Below, in pieces: positions 10,012 to 22,203 of a stretch of DNA of 64,000 nt. The notes under the pieces are model-generated. The model was not told where the DNA came from and made no database searches. It worked only from the letters and a program-made list of their open reading frames with translations. The position numbers and the translations under genes were made by a program. This stretch comes from Acanthosoma haemorrhoidale (Eukaryota > Arthropoda > Insecta > Hemiptera > Acanthosomatidae), in NCBI GenBank assembly GCA_930367205.1, contig OV884013.1, forward strand, positions 116,832,869 through 116,896,868. Direction: 5' to 3'. Positions within the stretch are counted from its first letter, which is position 1, and each line of letters begins with the position of its first letter.

Positions 10012-13000
10012 ATCATTCGAAGTAACAATGATAATAATCGGTAAGTAGAACATATCATTCGAAGTAACAATGATAATAATCGGTAAGTAGAACATATCAT
10101 TCGAAGTAACAATGATAATAATCGGAAAGTAGAACATATCATTCGAAGTAACAATGGTAATAATCGGTAAGTAGAACATATCATTCGAAGTAACAATGGT
10201 AATAATCGGTAAGTAGAACATATCATTCGAAGTAACAATGATAATAATCGGTAAGTAGAACATATCATTCGAAGTAACAATGATAATAATCGGTAAGTAG
10301 AACATATCATTTGAAGTAACAATGATAATAATCGGAAAGTAGAACATATCATTCGAAGTAACAATGGTAATAATCGGTAAGTAGAACATATCATTCGAAG
10401 TAACAATGGTAATAATCGGTAAGTAGAACATATCATTCGAAGTAACAATGATAATAATCGGTAAGTAGAACATATCATTCGAAGTAACAATGATAATAAT
10501 CGGTAAGTAGAACATATCATTCGAAGTAACAATGATAATAATCGGTAAGTAGAACATATCATTCGAAGTAACAATGATAATAATCGGTAAGTAGAACATA
10601 TCATTCGAAGTAACAATGATAATAATCGGTAAGTAGAACATATCATTCGAAGTAACAATGATAATAAGCGGTAAGTAGAACATATCATTCGAAGTAACAA
10701 TGATAATAATCTGTAAGTAGAACATATCATTCGAAGTAACAATGATAATGATCTGTAAGTAGAACATATCATTCGAAGTAACAATGATAATAATCGGTAA
10801 GTAGAACATATCATTCGAAGTAACAATGATAATAATCGGTAAGTAGAACATATCATTCGAAGTAACAATGATAATAATCTGTAAGTAGAACATATCATTC
10901 GAAGTAACAATGATAATATTCGGTTAGTAGAACATATCATTCGAAGTAACAATGATAATAATCGGTAAGTAGAACATATCATTCGAAGTAACAATGATAA
11001 TAATCGGTAAGTAGAACATATCATTCGAAGTAACAATGATAATAATCGGTAAGTAGAACATATCATTCGAAGTAACAATGATAATAATCTGTAAGTAGAA
11101 CATATCATTCGAAGTAACAATGATAATAATCGGTAAGTAGAACATATCATTCGAAGTAACAATGATAATAATCTGTAAGTAGAACATATCATTCGAAGTA
11201 ACAATGATAATAATCGGTAAGTAGAACATATCATTCGAAGTAACAATGATAATAATCTGTAAGTAGAACATATCATTCGAAGTAACAATGATAATAATCT
11301 GTAAGTAGAACATATCATTCGAAGTAACAATGATAATAATCGGTAAGTAGAACATATCATTCGAAGTAACAATGATAATAATCGGTAAGTAGAACATATC
11401 ATTCGAAGTAACAATGATAATAATCGGTAAGTAGAACATATCATTCGAAGTAACAATGATAATAATCGGTAAGTAGAACATATCATTCGAAGTAACAATG
11501 ATAATAATCGGTAAGTAGAACATATCATTCGAAGTAACAATGATAATAATCGGTAAGTAGAACATATCATTCGAAGTAACAATGATAATAATCGGAAAGT
11601 AGAACATATCATTCGAAGTAACAATGGTAATAATCGGTAAGTAGAACATATCATTCGAAGTAACAATGGTAATAATCGGTAAGTAGAACATATCATTCGA
11701 AGTAACAATGATAATAATCGGTAAGTAGAACATATCATTCGAAGTAACAATGATAATAATCGGTAAGTAGAACATATCATTCGAAGTAACAATGATAATA
11801 ATCGGTAAGTAGAACATATCATTCGAAGTAACAATGATAATAATCGGTAAGTAGAACATATCATTCGAAGTAACAATGATAATAAGCGGTAAGTAGAACA
11901 TATCATTCGAAGTAACAATGATAATAATCTGTAAGTAGAACATATCATTCGAAGTAACAATGATAATGATCTGTAAGTAGAACATATCATTCGAAGTAAC
12001 AATGATAATAATCGGTAAGTAGAACATATCATTCGAAGTAACAATGATAATAATCGGTAAGTAGAACATATCATTCGAAGTAACAATGATAATAATCTGT
12101 AAGTAGAACATATCATTCGAAGTAACAATGATAATAATCGGTAAGTAGAACATATCATTCGAAGTAACAATGATAATAATCGGTAAGTAGAACATATCAT
12201 TCGAAGTAACAATGATAATAATCGGTAAGTAGAACATATCATTCGAAGTAACAATGATAATAATCGGTAAGTAGAACATATCATTCGAAGTAACAATGAT
12301 AATAATCGGTAAGTAGAACATATCATTCGAAGTAACAATGATAATAATCTGTAAGTAGAACATATCATTCGAAGTAACAATGATAGTATTCGGTTAGTAG
12401 AACATATCATTCGAAGTAACAATGATAATAATCGGTAAGTAGAACATATCATTCGAAGTAACAATGATAATAATCGGTAAGTAGAACATATCATTCGAAG
12501 TAACAATGATAATAATCGGTAAGTAGAACATATCATTCGAAGTAACAATGATAATAATCTGTAAGTAGAACATATCATTCGAAGTAACAATGATAATAAT
12601 CGGTAAGTAGAACATATCATTCGAAGTAACAATGATAATAATCTGTAAGTAGAACATATCATTCGAAGTAACAATGATAATAATCTGTAAGTAGAACATA
12701 TCATTCGAAGTAACAATGATAATAATCGGTAAGTAGAACATATCATTCGAAGTAACAATGATAATAATCTGTAAGTAGAACATATCATTCGAAGTAACAA
12801 TGATAATAATCTGTAAGTAGAACATATTATTCGAAGTAACAATGATAATAATCGGTAAGTAGAACATATCATTCGAAGTAACAATGATAATAATCGGTAA
12901 GTAGAACATATCATTCGAAGTAACAATGATAATAATCGGTAAGTAGAACATATCATTCGAAGTAACAATGATAATAATCGGTAAGTAGAACATATCATTC

Positions 13001-13161
13001 GAAGTAACAATGATAATAATCGGTAAGTAGAACATATCATTCGAAGTAACAATGATAATAATCGGTAAGTAGAACATATCATTCGAAGTAACAATGATAA
13101 TAATCGGAAAGTAGAACATATCATTCGAAGTAAAAATGATAATAATAAGTAAGTAGAACAT
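10012..13161. repeat. 42-bp minisatellite array, 75 units
   Basis: The unit reads ATCATTCGAAGTAACAATGA followed by TAATAATCGGTAAGTAGAACAT. The array is 3150 bp, exactly 75 x 42, and two minus-strand frames stay open throughout, so no unit carries a net frame-changing indel. Units differ by a few substitutions (CGGT/CTGT, GATAAT/GGTAAT, CGGTAAG/CGGAAAG, AATCGG/AAGCGG, ATTCGGTTAG). The order of these variants recurs: the ATTCGGTTAG unit is at 10918 and again 1470 bp (35 units) later, so blocks of units have been copied. Confidence 0.97.
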
Positions 13162-13412
13162 AATTAAAATCGCACCTAGTCCGAAATAGACTATCCATTT
13201 GACTAAAATTTAAAAAACTATTAAAAAATACAACAACACACTAATCTCATGGCTAGTACATCAATTGACTGCGTGAAAAACATGTAAACTGTAAAATAAT
13301 TTAAATCAATCAAAACTTTAAGCACTTTGTTTCCCATCTCTTCCGTCTTCACTCTACAGCTGGCTTCAGTTAGGAAGTATGGAGGGGGTTCCCTTTTCCT
13401 TTAACGTAACCC

Positions 13413-13530
13413 GAAGGTGAGCCCCATCATCTAGTACCTTTTCCCCTTATATAATTTTAACCACATAAATATTTGTTAGTTTTTAAGACAATAACTGCTT
13501 AAAATGTATGCAATGCAGTACAAGGAGAAA
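13413..13530 (+). mobile_element. LINE-A2 3' UTR fragment
   Basis: CCGAAGGTGAGCCCCATCAT is followed by a tail similar to that at 24.9 kb. Only non-coding sequence remains. No target duplication is visible. Confidence 0.6.
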
Positions 13531-13589
13531 TCCAAATTGTAATCAATTTTAATGAATTTTAAAAATAATTACCCAAGGGTTATATTTTT

Positions 13590-14246
13590 TTTCTTTTTAA
13601 AATGTTTATTGTAATGAAATTACAATCAGCCTCATTGGGCAATAAGTAATTGTGTTCAATGTTCTCATTCATACCATATTAACATACATCCCGAAGACCT
13701 CCGAAATCCACATGGTTGTCACCTCCCTCGCATGCGATAAACCGAGCGGAGTCTCGCAAAGTCTCCCACCCTCCTCTGCAGCCGCGTCACCGGATACGAG
13801 CCAGAGCGCGAGAGCCACAGACGCTCAGGACATGACTGGAGAAACTGACCATTTCTAGGACTCCCATAGTCACGTATTTATAGCAGGTCACGAATCCGCT
13901 TTAATCTCCGAGGAGGATTATAGGGATGAGTGGTGCAGTGCAATGACTGTGCTAGGGGATTAGGGTGGTTGAATAGGTTACTATGGAACTTCATTAATTC
14001 GGAAGGGATGAGTTTAAGATCGTAGGGTATATTAAGATTATTATGAAGGGTTTTGTTGCTGGCATAATAAGGGGCATTTACTATTGTTCCCAGGACTTCG
14101 CTTGACGTTCAAGTTTTTTGCTGTCCCCATAGCTCTATTCCGTATGGCTTGATTGGCTTATGTATAACTTTGTAGATTAGTAATTTATTTTCTATTGAGA
14201 GATGGGATGTCCTTTGAAGTAGTCTGTACAGTTGTCCAAAGCAATT
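13590..14246 (-). mobile_element. LINE-B fragment: RT C-terminus plus 3' UTR
   Basis: Minus-strand copy. The 3' end is at 13590 (TTTATTGTAATGAAATTACA on the plus strand). The coding part includes the YGIELWG-, IVNAPYYASNK- and LSNHPNPL-like segments of the Jockey-clade C-terminus. It ends near 14246 after GTACAGTTGTCCAAAGC. Confidence 0.88.
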
Positions 14247-14757
14247 AATTTTCGATCATTACTACCCTTCTTCCTGTAGATGTTGGTAGAATTAGCTTGT
14301 ATTTTGTTTAAGATATACATAAAATTTATTATGAGATATACTTAAGATTTATTTTCCGGCATCTACAGGAAAAAGGGGAGCATAGATGCCTTGCTTCACG
14401 ACTGATAAAAAATGAATTAATAGGCTGGAAAACATTGAAATTAAATTAGATTCCCTCACATATAGAACCTCGGTTGAACTGTAGAGAGAAAACTGTGCAG
14501 TCTTAACTTACGCGGGTTCGGCTTCCGATTTTTTTGGGTCCGGCAAAACCCTTTCAGCAATCTTTTCAGGAAACGCGCCACGTGCCAGTGCCACCCTATT
14601 AAGTTCAGGTAGGAGTCTGGACAGGCATGACATACGATGAGGCAGGTGTTGCTTCAATATCGACTGAAAGCGAAAGGTTGCTGTGCAATATAACTGGTAG
14701 TAACTTTTTGCGGCAACACAACTGCCGAAGCGAACTCCCATTCCCCGACAGTGGACA
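14247..14757. other. Unassigned
   Basis: Contains a minus-strand frame (14508-14741, 77 codons) with no recognised domain. It lies next to the small hairpin, direct repeat and palindrome cluster listed below. Confidence 0.4.
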
Positions 14758-14810
14758 GCCCAAAAACAGTTTGTTAAAAATATGTTTCTTATGACAAACT
14801 GTTTTTTGGC
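14758..14810. repeat. Inverted repeat, 17-bp arms
   Basis: Arms GCCCAAAAACAGTTTGT (14758-14774) and ACAAACTGTTTTTTGGC (14794-14810) are reverse complements with one mismatch around a 19-bp loop. It could be a transposon end, a hairpin in RNA, or chance. Confidence 0.7.
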
Positions 14811-14968
14811 AAAAAAAATGCTAATAACACACCCGGCGTCTTTTAGTGGCTGTCGTAGCCTGCCCTAATGGTGCACAAGGTCATTCCTAAACCATAATAA
14901 CGGCAACTGCCCAGAGGAATTTATATACTTCGAGTCCACATGGTCCATTTGTCGGCAAATTTTTTTTT

Positions 14969-15070
14969 AGGTTTTTACAACATAATCCCGTAAGAGGTTT
15001 GTCCTCTGGGTGGAAGGGGGGTAAAAGGTTTTTACAGCATAATCCCGTAATAGGTTTGTCCTCTGGGTGG
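14969..15070 (-). repeat. Two 45-bp direct repeats with a matching peptide repeat
   Basis: Units 14969-15013 and 15026-15070 differ at two or three bases and are 12 bp apart. On the minus strand they lie in one frame (14887-15081) and encode the peptide HPEDKPxTGLCCKNL twice. Only two units exist, so a coding role is uncertain; I know of no protein family with this motif. Confidence 0.75.
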
Positions 15071-15112
15071 CAATAATTCAAAGTGAACCTCCAGGTTCAC
15101 TTTAAATTATTG
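15071..15112. repeat. 42-bp near-perfect palindrome
   Basis: The 20-bp arms CAATAATTCAAAGTGAACCT and AGGTTCACTTTAAATTATTG flank CC and mismatch at one position. It abuts the second 45-bp repeat directly. It may be an element end, a dimeric protein-binding site, or a hairpin. Confidence 0.85.
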
Positions 15113-15574
15113 TCTGATCGTTTTTTCGAATCAGTGCCCCCACTTTCTCTAAGATATTAGACATTGATTAAACAAAAAATAAAGGAAGTAGGGAAAAAAT
15201 CATATAATCCCATTTTTTCTTTTCTATTTTGGCGCAATATTGTAGCTCTAAGCCACATGAATCAAATAGTGTGTAACTGTTCAGTGCAAAATCAGCCACA
15301 ACACCAAACAAAAACAAGTTTTTAAACCAAAAAACAATTGGAGGCGGCCATGGGGAAAAGACTATTATTGCCTAACTAGTGTTGGTAAACAAACCTCTCT
15401 CCTTTATTTTACATACGTATACGAATGTTTAATTTTTTGACTCGAGTTAATGTCCAAACATTATAGGCGAATGTGATCTTCATTCTTCCTGAAAAAATGA
15501 AAGAAAAAAAATGAGTTTTACTGTTCTGCCCCTGACCCCTTCATATGCGGGGGGGGAGTAAATTAAATAAATGA
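15113..15574. other. No recognisable gene
   Basis: AT-rich with a G8-9 run near 15550. There is no supported ORF or family match. Confidence 0.5.
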
Positions 15575-16207
15575 TATTACAAAGTTATACCTAAGCCAAT
15601 CTGGACATACGGAATAGAGCTATGGGGGAAAGCAAAAAAGTCCGACATCAACCGTAGGCAATCCTTTCAAGTCCTGAGAACAATAGTAAATGCCCCTTAT
15701 TACGTCAGCAACAAAACCTTTCATAACGGTCTTAATATACCTTACATTCTTGAACTCATCCCTTCCAAGTTAATGAAATTCCATAGCAACCTATCCAACC
15801 ACCCTAATCCCCTACCACAGTAATCCCTATAATCCTTCTCGGAGACTAAAACGGCAGTGGCCTCGTGACCTGCTATAAATGCGTAACAGTGGGAGTTCTG
15901 ACAATGGTCAGTTTCTACAATAATGTCCTGAGCGTCTGTGGCTCCTGCGCTCTTGGCCAGCCTCCACTGGCTCGTATCAGATGAAACGGATGACGAGGGG
16001 CGTGGTGTACTTTCCGAGACTCCGCTCCATTTTTCGCATGTGGCGTGACAACCATGTGGACTGGTGGTCTCGTGGCTGTTGGTATATATAGTATGAATGA
16101 GCGAGTTAATGAAAATTGTAAATTGGTATGAATGAGATAATTTATCACAATTACTAATAGCCCAATGAGGCAGATTGTAATTTTATCATAATAAATTTGA
16201 TAATAAA
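15575..16207 (+). mobile_element. LINE-B fragment: RT C-terminus plus 3' UTR
   Basis: Sense copy. Translation gives KPIWTYGIELWGKAKKSDIN, RTIVNAPYYVSNKTFHN and LIPSKLMKFHSNLSNHPN, the Jockey-clade C-terminal pattern, then the family 3' UTR ending CATAATAAATTTG. A 9-bp deletion removes part of the IQSFQSK motif. A short hairpin, CATGCCTA...TAGGCATG, follows at 16212-16234. Confidence 0.9.
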
Positions 16208-18271
16208 ACAACCATGCCTAGCTTTCTTAGGCATGTGCTCACAGAAGCATTGTGATGAAAGGGTTATAAATTCAGTAGTGGGTTATAAAAAAATGGCACA
16301 GCTTCAAAAATTTCTTTTAAAGATTGACTAGAAAAATCTTATAAATGAGTACATTTCGGGTTTGTGATGAAAATATTTTAAAATCTATGCATACAGTCTA
16401 TGCAGGGAGTTTTTCCATCGGGTGAATTAAGGAGTGAAATGGTAAATATAGGTGAAATACTTTTAGCTTTCCTGTATGTTTTTTTTTTTCGTTTAACTTT
16501 TTAACTTTATGTATCTTTTGCCTGTTGGAAGGTAAAAAAGAGAGCTCCTATTCAAATTAGAAAGTCTTGGCATGGTATCGGAACTCAATGATATCTGGAT
16601 GGATATTTTTATAAATTTTTTGGAACTGGAATCGGTATGGGTTTGAGTTAAGATTGTTTTAACTGATCTATATTACCTTTATTCAGAACCCAAGTTTCAT
16701 AAAGTTGCATGGCGCTTTTGGTTGAACACCTGGCGATCGTAAAAATGATTCAATATATCATAATTTTTTTAATTCATCAAGTATATATTTTTAGCTTACA
16801 TATATCGATATATATATATACTTGTATCGATGAAGTTGTCATATTCAAGTTCTTAAGTAGTGGATTGTTTTTTTGTGCTCCATATGATCCATTTTCACCC
16901 CCAAACGCAAGGGTTGTAAATAGTTGTATTCCGATTATTTAACGGATTAATACTTTAATGTGATAATTCTTCATTGCGTGAAACAAGTGTTGTCACAAGT
17001 GGAATCCCTTAGTGGACTGTGGACCATTAATCCCTTCACTACTATGAGATAGCGGACAAAAACCGCCCAATATCTCTCCCGGAGTCCAGGCAGTTATCAG
17101 GGACTTTATTCCCGACGCCCCCGTTGTGTCCTCCCTGGGCCCAGATTAAGATCCGACGATGCAAACTGCACCATGCACCATAAACGGCGCACGATTCCTC
17201 CTAGCGCAGTAAGATCTCCCGCGAGAGATGGGCAGCATCCTTAGCGATAGGATCTCGGATACCGGAGGCCCATGCTGCTGATAGGATCTGACGCTTGGGT
17301 TTGTCCGCTGGAGACAAATGCTAACTGGAGCTCTCCCCGGATGGCAGTCAAAGGACTTTTCGATCCACTCCAACATTCTGTCGAGCGATGTGGCTCTGTC
17401 GATACGATCTGAGTCCGTGGCTTGTCCGGCTATCTGCCCTTCATCGGACACACGCTCGTGTCATCGGCCAAATATGTAACAGCAAGGACCCACTTAATCT
17501 CTTCGCAGCTCTCCAATGTTATTTGTATTCGTCTCTACTCTTTAGGAAAAAACAAAACATAATTATTCATGGATTTTGTCTTTTCTCTGTCTTTATGCAT
17601 ATATTACAATAACAATCGTAAAAATGATCCAATTCATCTGAAATTTTAAACATTCCATAACACCTGGAAATGTGCTAAGTAGGTTTTTGTTTAAATACAA
17701 CTGGTATATTGAAAAATAAATATAAATGTGAACAAAATTTGGTTTTGCCTTTTTCAATGACTAATATGGTTAAACGATTAAAATGAAATTGTGTCCTATT
17801 TTCCTAATTTATAATATTGCGTTCCCTCTCTCCTTCAGTATTTAAAATGTGCATATCATAGATATCCCAAGGATCCCTCAGAATCATCTACCGGGTTGTC
17901 ACTTCCCCTGGTAAGGAAGAATTACTTCTGTTCCGCAGGGATCAGGGAGAAACCCGAATAACGAAAAAATTATAACTAAATTTGCAAATGAGAAAAAAGC
18001 ATTGACCTAAAACTTTAACAGTTCATTATGATAGTTATAACAATAAAAAAAAACCCTACTCATTGCCTTAACACGTGGACTCAGGCACCACAGTCCCAAT
18101 TGCCTGGTAGGATGATGGTTATCTATGAAATAATAAGTATCAATGAACCTTGTGGTTGCCATGCCGTACGTGCATGAGTTCTCATAGCCGTTCCTTTATA
18201 AATCGATCGTTGTCTAAAATAAAATTTGCTGATCCGAGTATCAACTAAACAATCTAATCACCAATTTCTTT
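16208..18271. other. Unassigned; GC-richer island at about 17020-17470
   Basis: Mostly AT-rich. 17020-17470 is clearly GC-richer, unique in the window, and holds overlapping open frames on both strands (17146-17451 minus, 101 codons; 17388-17612 plus). No family is recognised. It could be an exon, promoter or conserved non-coding block. Confidence 0.4.
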
Positions 18272-18283
18272 AGTTTGAAATTA

Positions 18284-18747
18284 CTCATCCCTTCCAAGTT
18301 TATGAAATTTCATAGTAGCCTATCCAACCACCCTAATCCCGTAGCACAGTCATTGCACTGCACCACTCATCCCTATAACCTCCTCGGAGACTAAAACGAC
18401 AATGGCCCCGTGACCTTCTATAAATGCGTGACAGTGGGTGCCCTGACAATGGCCAGTTACTCAAATCTTGTCCTGAGCGTCTGTGGCTCTCGAGCTCTTG
18501 GTCAGCCTCCACTGGCTCGTATCTGATGACGCGGCTGACGGAGGGGCCTGGGGGACTTCCCGAGACTCCGCTTCCTCTTTCGCATGCGAGGGAGGTGACA
18601 ACCATGTGGATTTGTGAGGTCTCTGGGCTGTTCGTAAATATTGAATCAATGAGCGAGTGAATGATGAATTGTAAATATGGTGTGAATGAATGCATCTCAA
18701 TTGCTTATTGCCTAACAATGCAGATTGTAATTTAAGCACAATAAAGA
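18284..18747 (+). mobile_element. LINE-B fragment with target duplication
   Basis: Starts in the end of the RT ORF (SSLPSKFMKFHSSLSNHPN-type sequence) and runs through the complete 3' UTR to CACAATAAAG. The flanks AGTTTGAAATTA (18272-18283) and AGTTGGAATTA (18748-18758) form an imperfect target duplication. Confidence 0.88.
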
Positions 18748-18758
18748 AGTTGGAATTA

Positions 18759-19761
18759 GAAAAAAAAGTTCAAAAATATAAATCAAATCGTATTTTTGTA
18801 AATATGTATAAACGAATTTAAGAATGTAGAAAGTAAAAAATAATATGACGTGAAAATATTTGAAATTGTCTTTGTATTAGCGTTACGTTGAGGAAAATGA
18901 AACTTTCTGTAGCTTTTGAAATGCTATTTAAGAAATTCCAGAAGCTAGACTTTGTTTCGTACGTTGATTTGGCTTTGTGCAGTTATTATATAGAGTAATT
19001 ATTAAAAGAATTCACAAATAATGTAAATTGTGTGGTGTTGATAGATTACTAGTACAAGCCATTGGCCGAATCGCCTTCTCTCTCAGTCGTTTCTCATCCG
19101 AGACTGGGCTCAAGACGTGAGAAGGATATAAAAAAAAAAGCTACAACCTTATTGGGCTTTAATGAGACCTTAGAAATGTAGATTTGTCGAATAATTGAAC
19201 TTTGAGCAATCTTGACGGCCAGTTTTATGCCCTATAAGAAAGATAAGCTCGCAGTTTAAGGGATTGGCTCCGTCACTGCTAGAAAGTCACATTCTACCGC
19301 CGATAATTTTCTCACTAGGGTCAGGAATCTACTTCAATATGGAACAGTACGGCTTGGAGTCATAAAACCTATAAACCATTGCAATTAATTCGCCAATTCA
19401 CTGTTTATATCTGTATTTGATTGGACGAGATAAAAGGGTGGAACAACACAAATGGGACAGGATTCAATACTGTCTTAGCACTATCAGTGAACACTTAGAA
19501 ATCTATCATATTCTTATTTACAAAATATTTTCTGAAACGAATGTGAGGTTCAAAATTCTAAGCGAATTACCTACTATTGATAAATTCGATATAACACAAA
19601 ATAAAAGCAAGTATGAATTAACAATTTTTTATTTGGGCCAAACATTCCACGAGGAGCAAGAATGAAACTGCTAGAAATGTGCTCTAAGTAAAATACAATG
19701 AAATGGCCGCAAACTACAAGAACATACTTGTGGCGGTGAGCTCACTGCTAGAAATTATTTA
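18759..19761. other. No recognisable gene
   Basis: AT-rich. The 82-codon frame at 19417-19665 has reasonable amino-acid variety (HEEQE end, LPTIDKFDIT) but no motif I recognise. No transposon match. Confidence 0.45.
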
Positions 19762-20721
19762 GGTCGAGTCATAAGTAACTTCCGTTTTTTTATCAAGACA
19801 TTTATTTTGCTCTCATTAAATAACAAAATTATATTAATTTTGACGAGTGCAGGGCGCTTCTCATGGAGTTTCTCTTGCACTCTTTGCAACTGCTGAACGT
19901 ATCTAACCGCAGTAATCGTTAAATTTGACTTCAACTACTCGTGGTGAATTATTCCTTGACAATTCCACCATACACACAATAAAATCTTTTTGCCATGGAT
20001 GTTTGCTTTCAGATCTGGTAGGGCTGATTGATCCTTATCAAGCCACTGTCTTTTGTGGGCTATATTGTCATAGGTAACCCATTTTTCATCGCCTGTTACA
20101 ATTCTGTTTAAAAAAGGCTCAATTTTTACCTGTGAGAGCAGACTTGTGGCGATTGACATGCGATCTTCTTTATTCCGTTCACTGAGATTGTGAGGTACCC
20201 ACACTCCTAACTTGCTGACTTTCCCTAATTTCTCCAAGTGGCGGTTAACAGTTGATTGTGATGTATTCAACCTTTCTGCTATACCTCTTGTTGATTGACG
20301 TGGATTTTGCTCCAATATTGCCTTTAAAAGGTTGTCGTCAAAGTCGGAAGAACGTCCCGCCCTTGGTTCGTCTTTTAAGGTCGTATCTCCAGAACGGAAT
20401 TTTATAAACCAATTTCTAACTGCCCGATCAGTTATTGGTCCTTCACCATATACACTCCATATTTTTTCAGCTGTCGCCCTAGCACTATTGCCTTTAAATT
20501 CCCAAAGCATTACATGCCGAATATGCACTTTTTGACTCTCCATTTCAGAGGTTAAAAAACAGCTTATCGTTACGTGTGTCACACAAAACAGTTGACAAAA
20601 GACTAACTGAAGCCTCGTCTATATAGTGAAAACAAAAACTTGTTGTCATGGTAACTCATAGCGGGTAGATACGAACAATAGATTCTACTTAGCTGCATCG
20701 GAAGTCACTTATGACTCGACC
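19762..20721 (-). mobile_element. Mariner element, internally deleted (copy 1)
   Basis: Terminal inverted repeats GGTCGAGTCATAAGTAACTT and AAGTCACTTATGACTCGACC bound 960 bp, preceded by TA on the left. It carries an almost complete 5' UTR, the transposase N-terminal two-thirds, and then a truncated tail. This copy supplies the uninterrupted CCGATGCAGCTAAGTAGAA sequence that is split by a LINE in the copy at 56.3 kb. Confidence 0.93.
19935..20543 (-). pseudogene. Mariner transposase, truncated (lacks second and third Asp)
   Basis: Start chosen at MESQKVHIRHVM, the usual mariner N-terminus; an upstream in-frame Met at 20580 is in the 5' UTR. Residues 1-60 form the first helix-turn-helix (ITDRAVRNWFIKFRSGD), about 65-120 the second (RGIAERLNTSQSTVNRHLEK), then WVPHNLSERN and VTGDEKWVTYDN with the first catalytic Asp. 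A TAG follows GIIHHE, where copy 2 has a Leu codon. After the stop, homology continues to EKRPALV and then jumps to the element end, so the motifs with the second and third Asp are gone. Confidence 0.92.
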
Positions 20722-21896
20722 TGATATAAAAGGAAATGGAAAGGCGATAATTAAATTAGCACTAATATGAACCACATAAAAAGCCATGTACTGTAATATT
20801 GTACGAATTTCGAAGATTGATTTCTTCTATATGTATCATCGATTTAAACGAATGGTTGGTTGGCTAATTAAAATTTGCTGTAACCAACCAAGATGTTTGT
20901 CTTCCATTATATATCAGAAATGTTCTAATTTTCATATAATGTATCGGACTTTTTCTGTTCAAGAAAGAGCATCAACAACGAAAGACACTTTGGGATGAGC
21001 TGTCTCAACCGTTTGTCATCATAATTTCATTTGCAGTCTGTTTCCTAAAAGGACTTGGTGAACTTACCAAGTATATAATTGCCATTTGCCATTTCCGTTA
21101 TACAGAACTTTCGTATTTCTCTCAAAGCACCTGGGCTATTCAAAATGTGACTTCCTGGAATGTTTTGTTTTACTTGAGAAAAAAATTACAATTCATTTTC
21201 AAATAACTATACCCGTTTCTACCCTGACCGGTCGTTAAGAGGAAAAGGTTTCTCATTGCACCCACCCGCAGTGAAGGAGCCCGGGTACCTGAAAACCGTG
21301 ACATGCTATTGTGAATAGCAGATAACGTTTTGCCCATGCTGAGGAAGTTAAGACACGTGGCCTATAAGTATGCGGTCCCACCCACTTTGTAACATTTTTG
21401 AAATCTACGATCGGATAAAGATAATTTACAGTCTGGATAAGTATTTATCACCAGATCCTAATCTGATTTATTACAGATAACCGACCGTGGCATTCTGCAG
21501 TTTAATGGATCACCGATTTTCTGGAACTAAAGTAAAATATATGCACATAAACACCATGCGATACGTGTGGGATTTTTCGCATGTCCGTCGCACGTCTGAT
21601 TCGCATGCGAAGTCTACGTGCTCAACGTTTCAGTAATTGGCAGTTTTGAGTGTCTATTGTTACAGCCGTTTGATGGGGTATGAAGTGTTTTTCGGTTAAA
21701 TGTCGTGTAAGTGTTTGTCGTTTGTACGAGATCTGTTTGGGCCATAACTAAATTGTCGATTAATACCGGAGGGGGGGGGGCTAAGCCAGAATTTGGATGC
21801 TATTTTATTTATAGTGTTCATCAGCGAACAGCCTCGTATATTTGGGCATAAAAATGGACCGACGCCTCCGTTTTTGTGAACAAGTTAAAAGTCTTA
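20722..21896. other. No recognisable gene
   Basis: AT-rich with a moderately GC-rich patch at 21210-21380 and a run of 9 G near 21770. No frame shows a domain. Confidence 0.45.
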
Positions 21897-22203
21897 CGAA
21901 TTAGAAATATTAACGAAAATTGCACAATGCGATTTGAAATAAAAATAAAAATGAGTGTGTATTATTCTAAGTACTACTATGTGGCTATGAATCAAAGATC
22001 TATCGAATAGAAAATAAATTATAAAAGTATGTTAAAAGGAATGTAAATTTGTAGTAGAATATGTTTATGATAACTGTTGTGTCACCTTCTTCACCACGAA
22101 TAAATAGAAGTTCCCCTCTTCTCGGCCCAGCATATATACACCTATGCTTCCTTGTTTTAATAATAAAACCTTCAATAGGCGTCAGTTAAGAGAGGGGGAA
22201 ACT
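21897..22203 (+). repeat. Dispersed repeat R2, about 300 bp (copy 1)
   Basis: Starts CGAATTAGAAATATTAACGA and ends GAGGGGGAAACTA. It is about 90% identical to the reverse complement of 29519-29813. It contains a TATATA box-like stretch and an AATAAAACC some 30 bp apart, as in an LTR, but no terminal TG...CA or target duplication was confirmed. Family unknown. Confidence 0.85.

Noticed and set aside
9984..13124. 1046-codon minus-strand ORF (and 479-, 297- and 255-codon frames) as a repetitive protein gene
   Set aside because: It is the translation of a 42-bp satellite whose length is a multiple of 3; two different frames are equally open and no flanking gene structure is visible.
10012..13161. 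CRISPR array
   Set aside because: Units are contiguous near-identical 42-mers with no unique spacers, and the context is eukaryotic.
14508..14741. 77-codon minus-strand ORF
   Set aside because: No domain, no second copy, and no evidence of transcription signals.
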